A stretch of 64,000 nucleotides of DNA from Ornithinibacillus sp. 4-3 (GCF_040958695.1 NZ_CP162599.1:964001-1028000); one strand, 5' to 3'; positions 45,188 to 54,756 are shown, counted from the stretch's first letter. Notes: generated by a model from the sequence alone, not told the origin. Program-made: numbers and translations.

Positions 45188-45389
45188 ACCCCAACTTTTC
45201 TTCTGAAAGCTTAAACATTTCTACGATGGTACCGATAAGAAAGATAGTGAAATATGTAGTGAACGCTTTCTTAGTAATAGTTTGTAGGACTACATTTGTG
45301 GGTCACATCCTTATACTAAAATGATAAAGTTATGCACTTGCGGTATAGCTTTTTAATTAGAAACGCTAATAAGTTTAGGAGCGATATAT

Positions 45390-47045
45390 ATGAATACTTT
45401 ACTTTCAGTCTGTATGATTGTTAAAAATGAAGAACGTGTGATAGAGCGGTGCTTGCAATCCATTCAAGGAATTGCAGATGAAATTATTATTGTAGATACA
45501 GGTTCTGAGGATGATACAAAGGAAATTGCAAGTAAGTATACGGAACAAGTCTATGATTTTATATGGGTAAATGATTTTGCGAAAGCAAGAAACTATGCTG
45601 CTTCTAAAGCAACAGGCGATTGGATATTAGCACTTGATGCAGATGAGTATGTAGATAGAGAGAGTTTTGAAAAATTTAAGGAAAAACTAGCAATAAAACC
45701 ACCACAACACGAAATAAATGGTATTGAAATTGTAAGTTTTATTGGAAATAATGCTTCGCAAACGGCATTAAACCGACATATACGTTTTTATAAAAATAAT
45801 GGATTAATCGAATATTATCGGTCTATTCATGAAGAATTAAGACATCAGGATGAAACAAAAAGCGAAATTGGGCTCATTAATTTAACATTGTACCATACAG
45901 GATATATGAAGGACACGGTGAAAGAAAAACAAAAATCGGATCGAAATTTATCCATTTTATTAAAACAAAAAGATAAAAAAGCAATTGATTATTTCTATAT
46001 CGGTAATGAATATAATTCGCTTGGCGATACAGAAAAAGCGATCATCAATTATCAAAAAGCATTTATAAAAAGAAATAATGTATTGGTTGATTGGCTGAAA
46101 AAATTATTTATTTATTTGATCGATGCTTTGTATCGTGAGAAAAGGTATAAAGAAGCATTAGAAGTGATTAGTGATTGCGAAGAAATGTATCCTAATTATG
46201 CAGATTACAAATATTATAAAGGGTTGATCTATTACACTCAAAAAGAACGAAAACGGGCTAAAGCTGTTTTTGAATATATTTTAAAAAATAAAAGTCATTT
46301 AGTGGCAGACCATAGTAATGAATTTTTAGAGCTATTGCCGTTGACACACTTAGGTTTTATTTATGAAAAAGAGAACCAATTACATAAAGCAGTAGAATCT
46401 TATTCTCAGGCTATTTCTTTAAATGAATCTAATAATGAGCTTTGGAGTCGGTTGTTATATCTATTAGGTAAACATTCGACATTGGAGGAGCTTGCTACAT
46501 TTATCAATAATAGAGTAGTTCCAAGTCATGGCATGAATGAACTAAGGATGTTGAAAATTTTATTATCTGTCCCATTATTAGCTGTTCAAAAATTAACACG
46601 CTCCCTTTTAGAAGAAGAGGTGTTAACAACCTTTGAAAAAGAGGCTTTACTAATTAAGAATTATTTTTTAGACGGCAATCTTGATGAAGTGATCTATCTG
46701 ATAGAACAAAAGAAAGATGAAGAAATTATTTCCATCTTACTAACAGATATTTTTTCAATTTCTGATTTTATTATTTTTTCCCTAGCTGCTGATTATATTC
46801 GTGGACAAAATTTATTATTAGAGATTGGATTAGATGACTCCATTGATGATCTATTGATGAATATATTTCACAATAAGTCGACAAAAGGAATTTGGAATAA
46901 GACAGAAGAACAATTCTTTCTTAAAACATACAAACAAGCTCAAGTTTTAAAGCTTCTTGCAGTAATTGAGTTATTAGATAAGAAAAAGTATAAATTAAGC
47001 AAACCTATAAAAGAAGAAATAAAGGCAATTAAAGAGACGTTATAA
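45390..47045 (+). CDS. GT2 glycosyltransferase with TPR repeats
   Basis: A 551-residue protein. Residues 1-230 are a family 2 glycosyltransferase: SVCMIVKNEERVIERCL at the N-terminus, the nucleotide-binding DTGSEDDT near residue 36 and the D83-A-D85 metal motif. Residues about 185-350 contain tetratricopeptide repeats (YFYIGNEYNSLGDTEKAIINY; HLGFIYEKENQLHKAVESY). There are no membrane segments, so it is cytoplasmic. GT2-TPR proteins beside flagellin genes often glycosylate flagellin. It precedes the next gene by 12 bases. Confidence 0.88.
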   Translation: MNTLLSVCMIVKNEERVIERCLQSIQGIADEIIIVDTGSEDDTKEIASKYTEQVYDFIWVNDFAKARNYAASKATGDWILALDADEYVDRESFEKFKEKLAIKPPQHEINGIEIVSFIGNNASQTALNRHIRFYKNNGLIEYYRSIHEELRHQDETKSEIGLINLTLYHTGYMKDTVKEKQKSDRNLSILLKQKDKKAIDYFYIGNEYNSLGDTEKAIINYQKAFIKRNNVLVDWLKKLFIYLIDALYREKRYKEALEVISDCEEMYPNYADYKYYKGLIYYTQKERKRAKAVFEYILKNKSHLVADHSNEFLELLPLTHLGFIYEKENQLHKAVESYSQAISLNESNNELWSRLLYLLGKHSTLEELATFINNRVVPSHGMNELRMLKILLSVPLLAVQKLTRSLLEEEVLTTFEKEALLIKNYFLDGNLDEVIYLIEQKKDEEIISILLTDIFSISDFIIFSLAADYIRGQNLLLEIGLDDSIDDLLMNIFHNKSTKGIWNKTEEQFFLKTYKQAQVLKLLAVIELLDKKKYKLSKPIKEEIKAIKETL

Positions 47046-47057
47046 GGGTGGGATAAG

Positions 47058-48545
47058 ATGCGTTATTTTGTACGGGATAAAGTGTTGGAGTTATTATCGA
47101 CATTGAAAGAAGCGATAGATTATATTAATCATAAAGCATTAGAGGAATGTTTATTTGTGATGGAGGATATGCAAGCAGGGCTAGATTCCATTCACAACAC
47201 TTTTCAAAGTGCTTTTACGGTAGCTACATTCTCTAAGTATGAAGAAATAGTTAGAGCAATCGAAGTACAATTATCTATGGTGAGAGAGAAAAAGGAAAAT
47301 CAACAAACAGCATATAAGGAAGTTAAGCAAATAAAATATTTTATTGATCAATTACAGACGGATTTACTTGATGAAGCTGAAGTGAAGCTAGAGGTGTTAT
47401 TTATCCCTTATAAATTTTCCATGTGGGATTCTCTAGAAAGTATTTGGCTTGCTGCTGAAGCAGATCCAAGATGTAATAGCCGTGTCATGCCGATTCCATA
47501 TTATGACCGTGATGAGAATGGTTTATTAGCTGATTTTCATTATGAAGTTGATAGTTTTATGAAGCATGATATTCCTGTTGTTTCTTATAAGGAATATGAC
47601 TATACGGTGATTCAGCCTGATGTGATTTATTATCATAACCCGTATGACGGAAATAATCGAGTAACATCTGTTTCACCAGAATTTTACTCAGATAAATTAA
47701 AACATTATACAAATATGATGGTATATGTGCCTTACTTTGTAGCTGGAAATTATAAGGGAATAGAAAAGGAAAGAAGTTTTGCACGGGCTCCTGGGCTAAT
47801 TAATGCGGATAAAGTTATACTACAGTCTGAAGTATTAAAAAATGTATATATAGAGCTTGGGGCTAATCCTAATAAAATGGAAGTGTTAGGTTCTCCTAAA
47901 TTAGACTCTATTTATAATCTGGAAAAGAAAGCCCATATTCCTTCTAATTGGCAAAAACTAAATGATAAAAAGGTAACCTTATTAAATAGTAGTATTGGGG
48001 ACTTTTTAAAAGAAAATAATTATTTAAGTGATTTAAGACAAAATATTGAAAACATATTAAGCAATGATGAGCTTGGGCTTATATGGAGACCGCATCCATT
48101 ATTTGAAACTACTATTAAATCCATGAAAACGGATAAAGCATTGGAATATAAAGCGATTAAAAAGCTCGTATCCGCTCATCCAAACGCTATAATTGATAAT
48201 AATGAAGATATGTTATCGGCTTTTTATTTCTCTGATGCATTAGTCTCAGATTCTAGCTCGTTGATATATTTATATATTATGACAGGAAAGCCTGTATACA
48301 TCTTATACACAGATCCAAAGCAAGTAGAAAAAACACTTTTATATAGTGATTACTTGTCATGTTATTTTGAAAAGGAATTAGAACTTCATGAATTTTTAGG
48401 ATTGCTGAAGGAAGGAAGAGATCCACAAGGGAAGAAGAGATATGATAATTTTAGAAAGTCAATTATAAATTCGGATGGGACTTCTGGAAAGAAAATCTAT
48501 GATTGTATTATAAAAGAAATGGAAGGGCGAACGGTACTCAACTAG
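47058..48545 (+). CDS. CDP-glycerol glycerophosphotransferase-like protein
   Basis: A 495-residue protein with an N-terminal helical region (about 110 residues) and a GT-B domain. WRPHP (residues 343-347) and S397-D-S-S-S401 are the CDP-glycerol glycerophosphotransferase (TagB/TagF) family motifs, with a PVYILY segment following. No signal peptide or membrane helix. It should transfer a phospho-polyol or similar group; no CDP-glycerol synthesis gene is in the window. It is the second gene of the set after hag. Confidence 0.82.
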   Translation: MRYFVRDKVLELLSTLKEAIDYINHKALEECLFVMEDMQAGLDSIHNTFQSAFTVATFSKYEEIVRAIEVQLSMVREKKENQQTAYKEVKQIKYFIDQLQTDLLDEAEVKLEVLFIPYKFSMWDSLESIWLAAEADPRCNSRVMPIPYYDRDENGLLADFHYEVDSFMKHDIPVVSYKEYDYTVIQPDVIYYHNPYDGNNRVTSVSPEFYSDKLKHYTNMMVYVPYFVAGNYKGIEKERSFARAPGLINADKVILQSEVLKNVYIELGANPNKMEVLGSPKLDSIYNLEKKAHIPSNWQKLNDKKVTLLNSSIGDFLKENNYLSDLRQNIENILSNDELGLIWRPHPLFETTIKSMKTDKALEYKAIKKLVSAHPNAIIDNNEDMLSAFYFSDALVSDSSSLIYLYIMTGKPVYILYTDPKQVEKTLLYSDYLSCYFEKELELHEFLGLLKEGRDPQGKKRYDNFRKSIINSDGTSGKKIYDCIIKEMEGRTVLN

Positions 48546-48551
48546 GTGTAA

Positions 48552-48570
48552 ATACTAATGAAATTAGTAT
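48552..48570 (+). other. Short intercistronic hairpin
   Basis: ATACTAAT-GAA-ATTAGTAT, a perfect 8-bp stem in the 53-base gap before the LicD gene. No T-run follows, so it may only modulate expression. Confidence 0.4.
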
Positions 48571-48598
48571 ATATTATAAAAAGAAAAGGTAAGAAGTT

Positions 48599-49423
48599 AT
48601 GAAAAGCCTATATTTAAATACTGAACAATTAAAGAAATTACAAACTGAAATGCTTAGCCTTTTAGTTGAATTTGACCGGATATGTATAAAATATAATATT
48701 CCTTACTTTTTATTTGCAGGCACATTATTGGGGGCAACAAGGCATCATGGTTTTATCCCATGGGACGATGATATTGATGTAGCAATGCACAGAAAAGATT
48801 ATAATAAATTTAAAGAAGTGGTAAAGAAAGAATTAGATCAAAATACATATTTCTTTCAAAGTCAAGAGACAGATCAATATTATAATTGGGTCTTTGATAG
48901 ATTAAGATTGAATAACACAGTATATAAAAGAGTTGGTCAAGAACATTTGAAATATCACAGCGGAATATTTCTTGATATATTTCCTTTAGATGATTTATCT
49001 GAAAACAAGCTCAAACAATTTATTACAATAAATATGTGTAAGATATGTAAAAAAGCTTTGTGGGCACCTGTAGGAGTAAAGCATGGTAAAAATATGATAC
49101 ATAGGTTAGTGTTTAAGCTATTGAATTACATACCGAGAAGACTCCTTATTTTTATTTACGAGTATTTTGCAATTACATTTAATAAAAAGAAAACTTCATT
49201 AATTGCAAGTCATAATGTTTCTACCATTATTTTTAAGAAGGAATGGTGTCAGGAAAGCATAAAACTTGAATTTGAAGATTTAAAATTTTATGCGCCTATA
49301 AAATATCATGATTTTTTGGAAGAACACTATGGAAATTACATGAAGCTACCACCAGAAGAGGAGCGAAAAGGTCATCATTATGTTTCGTATATTAAATTTT
49401 CTGATGGTGAAGAAGTTAAATAG
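48599..49423 (+). CDS. LicD-family phosphotransferase
   Basis: A 274-residue nucleotidyltransferase-fold protein of the LicD/FKRP family. The hallmark GTLLGATRHHGFIPWDDDID covers residues 41-60, with the W55-DDDID acidic cluster. Family members transfer phosphocholine (LicD) or ribitol phosphate (FKRP relatives) from CDP donors to glycans. AAAGGTAAG precedes the ATG. As the third gene after hag it may complete a phosphorylated glycan decoration. Confidence 0.85.
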   Translation: MKSLYLNTEQLKKLQTEMLSLLVEFDRICIKYNIPYFLFAGTLLGATRHHGFIPWDDDIDVAMHRKDYNKFKEVVKKELDQNTYFFQSQETDQYYNWVFDRLRLNNTVYKRVGQEHLKYHSGIFLDIFPLDDLSENKLKQFITINMCKICKKALWAPVGVKHGKNMIHRLVFKLLNYIPRRLLIFIYEYFAITFNKKKTSLIASHNVSTIIFKKEWCQESIKLEFEDLKFYAPIKYHDFLEEHYGNYMKLPPEEERKGHHYVSYIKFSDGEEVK

Positions 49424-49598
49424 TAGTAATGTTTAGCGCTGACAAGTGAATATCTATCTAAAGCTATGGTTTTCATCGATCTCTAGGAATTTCTGTAATA
49501 AATAAAATATACTTTTCTTCTTGACGTTTGAAAGCGATCTGAATAGTTAATACCGAAATGATTTTTCCTATATTAACAGAAAGTAAAAATACTATCTT

Positions 49599-49637
49599 AA
49601 ATATGCACAGAAAAGCTTAGCGGCTCTGTGCATATTT
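49599..49637 (+). terminator. Hairpin after the LicD gene
   Basis: AAATATGCACAG (49599-49610) and CTGTGCATATTT (49626-49637) form a perfect 12-bp stem. The T-run is weak. It also lies at the end of the minus-strand GIY-YIG-like gene. Confidence 0.6.
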
Positions 49638-49651
49638 CTATAAATCTAAAT

Positions 49652-50310
49652 TCAAGTAATGCTTTTATGTACTTTCTGTTTATTCCATGGTGGATTAAAC
49701 TTTTCTATAAACTGTCTCTCTAGCAATCTTGTTATCTTTACCGCTTCAAATGAATCGCCTATAATTAAGATATCTGTTGTAATTCTATCTAAATTTTCAT
49801 ATATTAATTTACCCGATTTATGTTTTCTAACACTATCACTTTCTCGTCTGTAATCTTTTCTAATCCACCATTGTTTAATTCTATTGCCACGCCCTACATA
49901 CATTATTTTTCCACCTACTTTATGTCGATACAATCCTATATATTTATTATAAGGTGTCAAATTGGCAGTTTTCAAATTACCTATACTTTGCCATTTAGAA
50001 TTCCAAGCATTAACAGTTACACCTCCAAATAAAACTTCATCACGATGACTTACATTAATGCCTATATTTGCCTTACGTTCTTCCAATTTTTTACGAGCTT
50101 GTTCTATTTTTTTCTCTTTGCTCTTGACTCATATTATTATTTCTTTCGGCATTCCGTAGTTTTCTTTCATATTCATTAAGAGGCCTTGCTTGGTTTTTAA
50201 TTGCCCTCGCTTGCTGTTCTTTGCCCTTTGCAACCACGGGTTTCTATTATTCCAGACGCGGTTTCTATAATCACTCCTGCAATTTTACCCAGTTTGTTCC
50301 AGAAACTCAT
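49652..50310 (-). pseudogene. Frameshifted GIY-YIG-like nuclease domain gene
   Basis: The 144-codon frame at 49652-50086 encodes a GIY-YIG-like domain (YIGLYRHKVGGKIMYVGRGN; LLERQFIEKFNPPWN) but lacks a good start. Upstream, charged sequence continues in a second frame (KEQQARAIKNQARPLNEYER; about 50095-50235) and then in a third, which begins ATG 50310 (MSFWNKLGKIAGVIIETASG) behind a good ribosome site GAGGTGGTG. One break lies in a run of seven A (near 50110), the other near 50240. The ancestral protein had about 215 residues. Either a pseudogene or sequencing errors in homopolymers. Confidence 0.65.
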
Positions 50311-50341
50311 GACACACCACCTCTGATTGCATTTTATATTT

Positions 50342-50350
50342 AGTATACCA
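50342..50350 (-). promoter_or_regulatory. Extended -10 promoter of the frameshifted gene
   Basis: Minus strand TGGTATACT (TG-n-TATACT), 32 bases before ATG 50310. Confidence 0.45.
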
Positions 50351-50569
50351 AGTTTTTTAAAAGGAGAAATTATCATTATCCTTTTGAAGCTAGAATTATA
50401 GAATAAAAATCCGTCTTTTATCATAAACAGAGACTTCTATTCCACTTCTCCGTATTAATTCCTATTAAATCCTTGAATAAATGAAAATTAAGTCATACAA
50501 TATTTAAATTAGGAAAATATTTTGATTTCCGAAAGAAATAGAGTCAGTTATTAATATAATTCGAAAAGT

Positions 50570-51934
50570 TTGGTGATTGAATTGAATGATGGAAAGATCC
50601 AGAAACGTTGGTTATTTGTACTAACCATTGGATTAGGTACACTCCTTAATCCATTGAATTCATCTATGATTTCAGTAGCTTTAACACGGATTCAAAGTGA
50701 GTTTGAGTTATCGTTTGCTGATGCTTCATGGGTTATTTCCATATTTTATATTGCTAGCGCTGCTGGTCAACCGGTGATGGGGAAATTGAGTGATATGTTT
50801 GGAGCAAAGCGGATGTTTTTAATTGGGTTAGTTTTAGTCGCAGCATCTTCCATTATTGCTCCGTTTGCGCCTAATTATTGGACGTTATTAGCATGTCGTG
50901 CATTACAAGCAATTGGTAGTTCTACACTGTTTCCAAGTGGAATGAGTCTAGTTCGTTCACATATTACGGAAGGGCAGGGAAGAGCTCTAGCGACATTATC
51001 GATTTTCGCATCTACTTCCGCAGCATTTGGTCCATCCGTAGGTGGGTTCTTAATTGGTTCATGGGATTGGCCATCGATATTCTTGATTAACTTACCATTT
51101 ATTATTTTATCTTTTGTTTTGGCTATTGTCATTTTACCGAATAAACAAGTGCAAAGTGTTGGGAAGAAACGAATTGACTTTATGGGAATTGTTTTATTTA
51201 TCGTTTCTATTATTGGATTAATTTTATTCTTGTTATCTCTCGATAGTAGTATCAATTGGCTTGGTTTAGTTGTATTTATCATCACAGCAATTGGTTTTTA
51301 TTATTATGAAACATGGGTCAAGGAACCGTTTATTAACGTAAAATCAATTCAGAAAAATACGAATGTATTATTTGTGTATTTACAGTTTATTATTATTAAT
51401 CTAGTCTACTATTGTTACTTTTTTGGATTCCCAACTTATTTACAGCAGGTGAAGATGTTAAGCCCTGAACGAACAGGCTTAATCATGCTAACATTAGCTG
51501 GCTTCTCTGTTATTATTGCACCTTTTGCGGGAAGAATTTTAGATAAGTATGGATCCAAGATTGCCTTGATTATTGGGGTATCCTTATTAACCTTTGGGAC
51601 AGGGTTATTACTTACCTTCAATGAGGCTTCTTCTCTTTTATGGCTAATGATTATTATGGCTGTTTTGGGGATGAGTGCAGGATTTAACAATATTGCTACA
51701 CAGATTGCTTTATATGAAAATGTGGATGAGGAAGATACTGGCTCAGCTTCAGGATTATTATTAACAAGCCGTTATTTAGGATCAATATTATCTGCAAGCT
51801 TGCTTGGCCTTACTTTTAATAGGTATCTAAACATTGAAACATTAAATCTTGTTGCCATTGTTTGTTTTGCCTTCTGTGTCTTTTTATTATTATTTGTTTT
51901 GAGATACCCGAAGCGCAAGAGAGCGAGAATGTAG
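50570..51934 (+). CDS. MFS multidrug transporter (DHA2 / EmrB-QacA type)
   Basis: A 454-residue membrane protein, long enough for 14 helices. Motif A in the loop between helices 2 and 3 is GKLSDMFGAKRMF, motif C-like GPSVGGFLIG follows near residue 157, and NSSMISVALTRI in helix 1 is the DHA2 D1 variant. It likely exports drugs by proton antiport. The start is TTG at 50570 with a weak ribosome site; GTG 50573 is also possible. No regulator is adjacent. Confidence 0.88.
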   Translation: MVIELNDGKIQKRWLFVLTIGLGTLLNPLNSSMISVALTRIQSEFELSFADASWVISIFYIASAAGQPVMGKLSDMFGAKRMFLIGLVLVAASSIIAPFAPNYWTLLACRALQAIGSSTLFPSGMSLVRSHITEGQGRALATLSIFASTSAAFGPSVGGFLIGSWDWPSIFLINLPFIILSFVLAIVILPNKQVQSVGKKRIDFMGIVLFIVSIIGLILFLLSLDSSINWLGLVVFIITAIGFYYYETWVKEPFINVKSIQKNTNVLFVYLQFIIINLVYYCYFFGFPTYLQQVKMLSPERTGLIMLTLAGFSVIIAPFAGRILDKYGSKIALIIGVSLLTFGTGLLLTFNEASSLLWLMIIMAVLGMSAGFNNIATQIALYENVDEEDTGSASGLLLTSRYLGSILSASLLGLTFNRYLNIETLNLVAIVCFAFCVFLLLFVLRYPKRKRARM

Positions 51935-51948
51935 GTTAAATAGAATGT

Positions 51949-51991
51949 AACCCCTCTTTAAAGACAAATTCTTTATAGAGGGGTTATTTAT
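51949..51991 (+). terminator. Bidirectional terminator
   Basis: AACCCCTCTTTAAAGA (51949-51964) pairs with TCTTTATAGAGGGGTT (51970-51985), one mismatch, followed by ATTTATTT. It separates the MFS gene from the small minus-strand gene. Confidence 0.85.
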
Positions 51992-51993
51992 TT

Positions 51994-52212
51994 CTACTTT
52001 TCCTGTTCTATTTGATTGTCTTCTTTATCTGGTTTATTCTTATTTACATTTGCTTCATCGAATGACATCGTGATGGTGAATAGTATTAAAAATAATACAC
52101 CACGAATAACATTTTTTACAGCTAGGCCATTATCTTTAATTTTACAAATCAATGAGATGATGAAAAATGCAATAGATCCTAATAAAAAAACAAACGCTAT
52201 AATTAACAACAT
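51994..52212 (-). CDS. Small hypothetical membrane protein
   Basis: A 72-residue protein with two hydrophobic segments (about residues 3-24 and 35-50) and a charged tail rich in Lys, Asn, Asp and Gln. I do not recognise the family. The ATG at 52212 has GAGGTG 7 bases upstream and the gene shares a bidirectional terminator with the MFS gene, which supports it being real. Confidence 0.6.
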   Translation of the reverse strand: MLLIIAFVFLLGSIAFFIISLICKIKDNGLAVKNVIRGVLFLILFTITMSFDEANVNKNKPDKEDNQIEQEK

Positions 52213-52427
52213 ATGTAACACCTCATTTTCTAAAAGCTAATCTTATCCTACCATAAAATGTGTATCAATGCTTTTTTATATTTCAGTATTAGGAATAATT
52301 AGTTTTACATTAGTATCAATGTTCCTAGCTCCATGATAATAGTAGAATTCATGTAATAATTCATGTAAACTATAAATAGAATTTTTTGAGGGAAATGAAC
52401 TATATTTTATAAAGATAGGGTGAAAAA

Positions 52428-53309
52428 ATGGGAAGAAGAATATTTTACTATTTACTAACTAATGTTTTGGTATTACTAACAATCAGTATTATTATCACAG
52501 CTACTGGTATTGGAAAGTATATTACTGCAGAGGGGAATATTAATTTTGGCGCATTGCTTGTGTTCAGTGCAGTTATTGGTTTCGCAGGTTCGTTTATTTC
52601 ACTTGCGATGTCGCGTTGGATAGCAAAGCGTGCGATGCGTGTTCAAGTGATTAATCCGGATAATCCAGGTGGGGCAATAGAAGCTTCTGTAGTCGAAAAA
52701 GTGCATCGTCTATCACGTGCTGCAGGTTTAACACATATGCCAGAAGTAGGTATTTATCACTCGGCAGAAGTTAATGCTTTTGCAACCGGACCATCGAAAA
52801 AACGTTCTTTAGTTGCTGTTTCTGCTGGTTTATTGAATGAAATGGATGATGATGCGGTTGAGGGAGTTATCGCACATGAGGTTGCACATATCGCAAATGG
52901 AGATATGGTGACAATGACATTACTTCAGGGTGTTGTAAATACATTTGTTGTGTTCTTATCCCGTATCGCTGCATTTATTGTATCACGTTTTGCTAGAGAA
53001 GAGTTAGAAGCGATTGTACATATTATTGCGGTAATCATTTTCCAAATTATCTTCTCAATTTTAGGAAGTATTGTTGTTTATGGATATTCACGTCATCGCG
53101 AATTCCATGCTGACAAAGGTGGAGCAGATTTCGCTGGGAAAGAGAAAATGCGTCATGCATTAGTAAGCCTAAAGGCATATACTAATCGCGCATCAACTGG
53201 TGATCAAGATGCCGCTATAGCAACGATGAAAATCAATGGAAAGAAAAGCTTCCTGTCTTTATTTTCCACACACCCTGATCTAGATGAAAGAATTAAAAGA
53301 TTATCATAA
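52428..53309 (+). CDS. htpX: HtpX membrane zinc metalloprotease
   Basis: A 293-residue M48 protease with two N-terminal helices (about residues 5-27 and 42-66), two central ones (about 165-225) and the zinc motif H150-E151-V-A-H154; a later glutamate ([10 protein letters not shown]) supplies the third ligand. It degrades misfolded membrane proteins. A leading stretch AGGGTGAAAA precedes the ATG. It ends just before repeat copy D. Confidence 0.95.
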   Translation: MGRRIFYYLLTNVLVLLTISIIITATGIGKYITAEGNINFGALLVFSAVIGFAGSFISLAMSRWIAKRAMRVQVINPDNPGGAIEASVVEKVHRLSRAAGLTHMPEVGIYHSAEVNAFATGPSKKRSLVAVSAGLLNEMDDDAVEGVIAHEVAHIANGDMVTMTLLQGVVNTFVVFLSRIAAFIVSRFAREELEAIVHIIAVIIFQIIFSILGSIVVYGYSRHREFHADKGGADFAGKEKMRHALVSLKAYTNRASTGDQDAAIATMKINGKKSFLSLFSTHPDLDERIKRLS

Positions 53310-53432
53310 ATGAAAAGCGGAGAGCGTCCTTACAAGCTAAGAACGTGACGCGAAGGCTCATAGTTTTTGGCGCTCAAAGCTAGACAGTGCTATCTGTGGA
53401 TGAGCATTAATTTTCGCCATTTTTGTATTTTC
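53310..53432 (-). repeat. Dispersed structured repeat, copy D (short form)
   Basis: It holds only the two ends: the end block around GTCCTTACAAGCTAAGAACGTGAC (plus-strand view split at 53333 and 53344), the CATAGTTTTTGGCGCTC block and the outer AGCTAGACAGTGCTAT module. The middle of the element is missing. It begins immediately after the htpX stop codon. Confidence 0.75.
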
Positions 53433-53450
53433 GTGAAACATAAATGAAAA

Positions 53451-53517
53451 AAGCAGTGTGAAGTAATCTCTAGTCAAGTTTTGAACGTTAGGAGAATACA
53501 TCACGCTGCTTTATTTA
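53451..53517 (+). terminator. Rho-independent terminator after htpX
   Basis: AAGCAGTGTGA (53451-53461) pairs with TCACGCTGCTT (one G-T), inner TCTC / GAGA, followed by TATTTAT. Confidence 0.65.
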
Positions 53518-53540
53518 TAAATGAAAAAGAAGTGGATTAA

Positions 53541-54494
53541 ATGAAGCTAAAGCCAAAAAGATTAAACAAAGGAGATACGATTGGCGTAGTTGCACCAGCA
53601 AGCCCAATTCGATCAAGAGGTCATTTACATCAAGCTGTTAAAGAGCTAAAAAGCTGGGATTTTCAAGTCAAGCTAGGTGAACATGTCTATCGCAAGCATG
53701 GTTATATGGCAGGAACAGATCAAGAGCGAGCAGATGATCTAAATGCGATGTTTAAGGATAAAACAATCGATGCGATTATGGTTACAAATGGTGGATATGG
53801 ATCTGGACGAATATTAGATCTATTAGATTATAATATGATTAAACAGAATCCTAAACTACTTGTTGGTTTTAGTGATATTACTTCTTTACATCTGGCATTA
53901 CAGAAAAAAACAGGATTAGTAACATTTCATGGACCTGGAGTAATGAAGTGGAATCCTCAAGATTTTTCAAGCTATTCCAAGGAATATCTATTAAAAGCAA
54001 TCTCCAATAATGCCCCTATAGGAGCAATTAAAGTAGAAGATGATAAAAACTGGGTGGATATTATTTACCCTGGACAGGTTCAGGCAGAAATTGTTGGAGG
54101 AAATTTAGCTTTACTTTGCGCATCTTTAGGCACACCGTACGAAATAGACACAAAGGGAAAAATTTTATTTTTTGAAGACTGGAATCTGGAGCCATGGATG
54201 ATGGATACCTATATCCAACACTTGAAGAACGCAGGAAAACTAGATGACGCAGTAGGTTTTGTGATAGGAGAATGTGCACATTGTGACCCAGTTTTTCATG
54301 CAGGCACAGGAATATATGGTTGTCTTAGCTTGGAGGAGTTATTTGCAGAGTTAATTCAACCATTTGGTAAGCCTGCTATCTATGGGTTACCTCTAGGTCA
54401 TACAGCTAGTCTTGCAACAATTCCATTAGGTGTAGAAGCATATTTAGATGCTACAAATGGAAAGCTGGTCATTAAAGAAAATGGAGTTATTTAA
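53541..54494 (+). CDS. LD-carboxypeptidase (family S66)
   Basis: A 317-residue serine carboxypeptidase. The nucleophile is S111 in GFSDITSLHLAL; the family Glu and His are in GECAHCD and GLPLGHTAS. LdcA-type members cut the L,D bond of murein tetrapeptides in recycling; MccF-type members cleave acyl-adenylate antibiotics. No signal peptide, so cytoplasmic. Its start lies only about 25 bases after the htpX terminator. Confidence 0.9.
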   Translation: MKLKPKRLNKGDTIGVVAPASPIRSRGHLHQAVKELKSWDFQVKLGEHVYRKHGYMAGTDQERADDLNAMFKDKTIDAIMVTNGGYGSGRILDLLDYNMIKQNPKLLVGFSDITSLHLALQKKTGLVTFHGPGVMKWNPQDFSSYSKEYLLKAISNNAPIGAIKVEDDKNWVDIIYPGQVQAEIVGGNLALLCASLGTPYEIDTKGKILFFEDWNLEPWMMDTYIQHLKNAGKLDDAVGFVIGECAHCDPVFHAGTGIYGCLSLEELFAELIQPFGKPAIYGLPLGHTASLATIPLGVEAYLDATNGKLVIKENGVI

Positions 54495-54496
54495 TT

Positions 54497-54547
54497 AAAA
54501 GACTGAGTTTCCTTATCATAGACTAGGAAATTTGGTCTTTTATTCTT
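54497..54547 (+). terminator. Rho-independent terminator
   Basis: AAAAGAC pairs with GTCTTTT and the inner GAGTTTCCT with AGGAAATTT, followed by ATTCTTTTT. Confidence 0.75.
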
Positions 54548-54756
54548 TTTAAGAAATTGCTTTAAATTTTATCATAATATCAACATTGTACCCAATGTTC
54601 TTGTTATTGCCTTTCCATCAGTATTTTTCCTGTTCTAATTGCCAGATTGCTAGCATTAATTTTTACAATATTGGTAACAAAAAAAGGCTAAATCCATGAA
54701 ATATGCTTTTAAAATTGGTAAGGTTGTAATTAATAAATTTTCAAGGAGTGAAAGAA

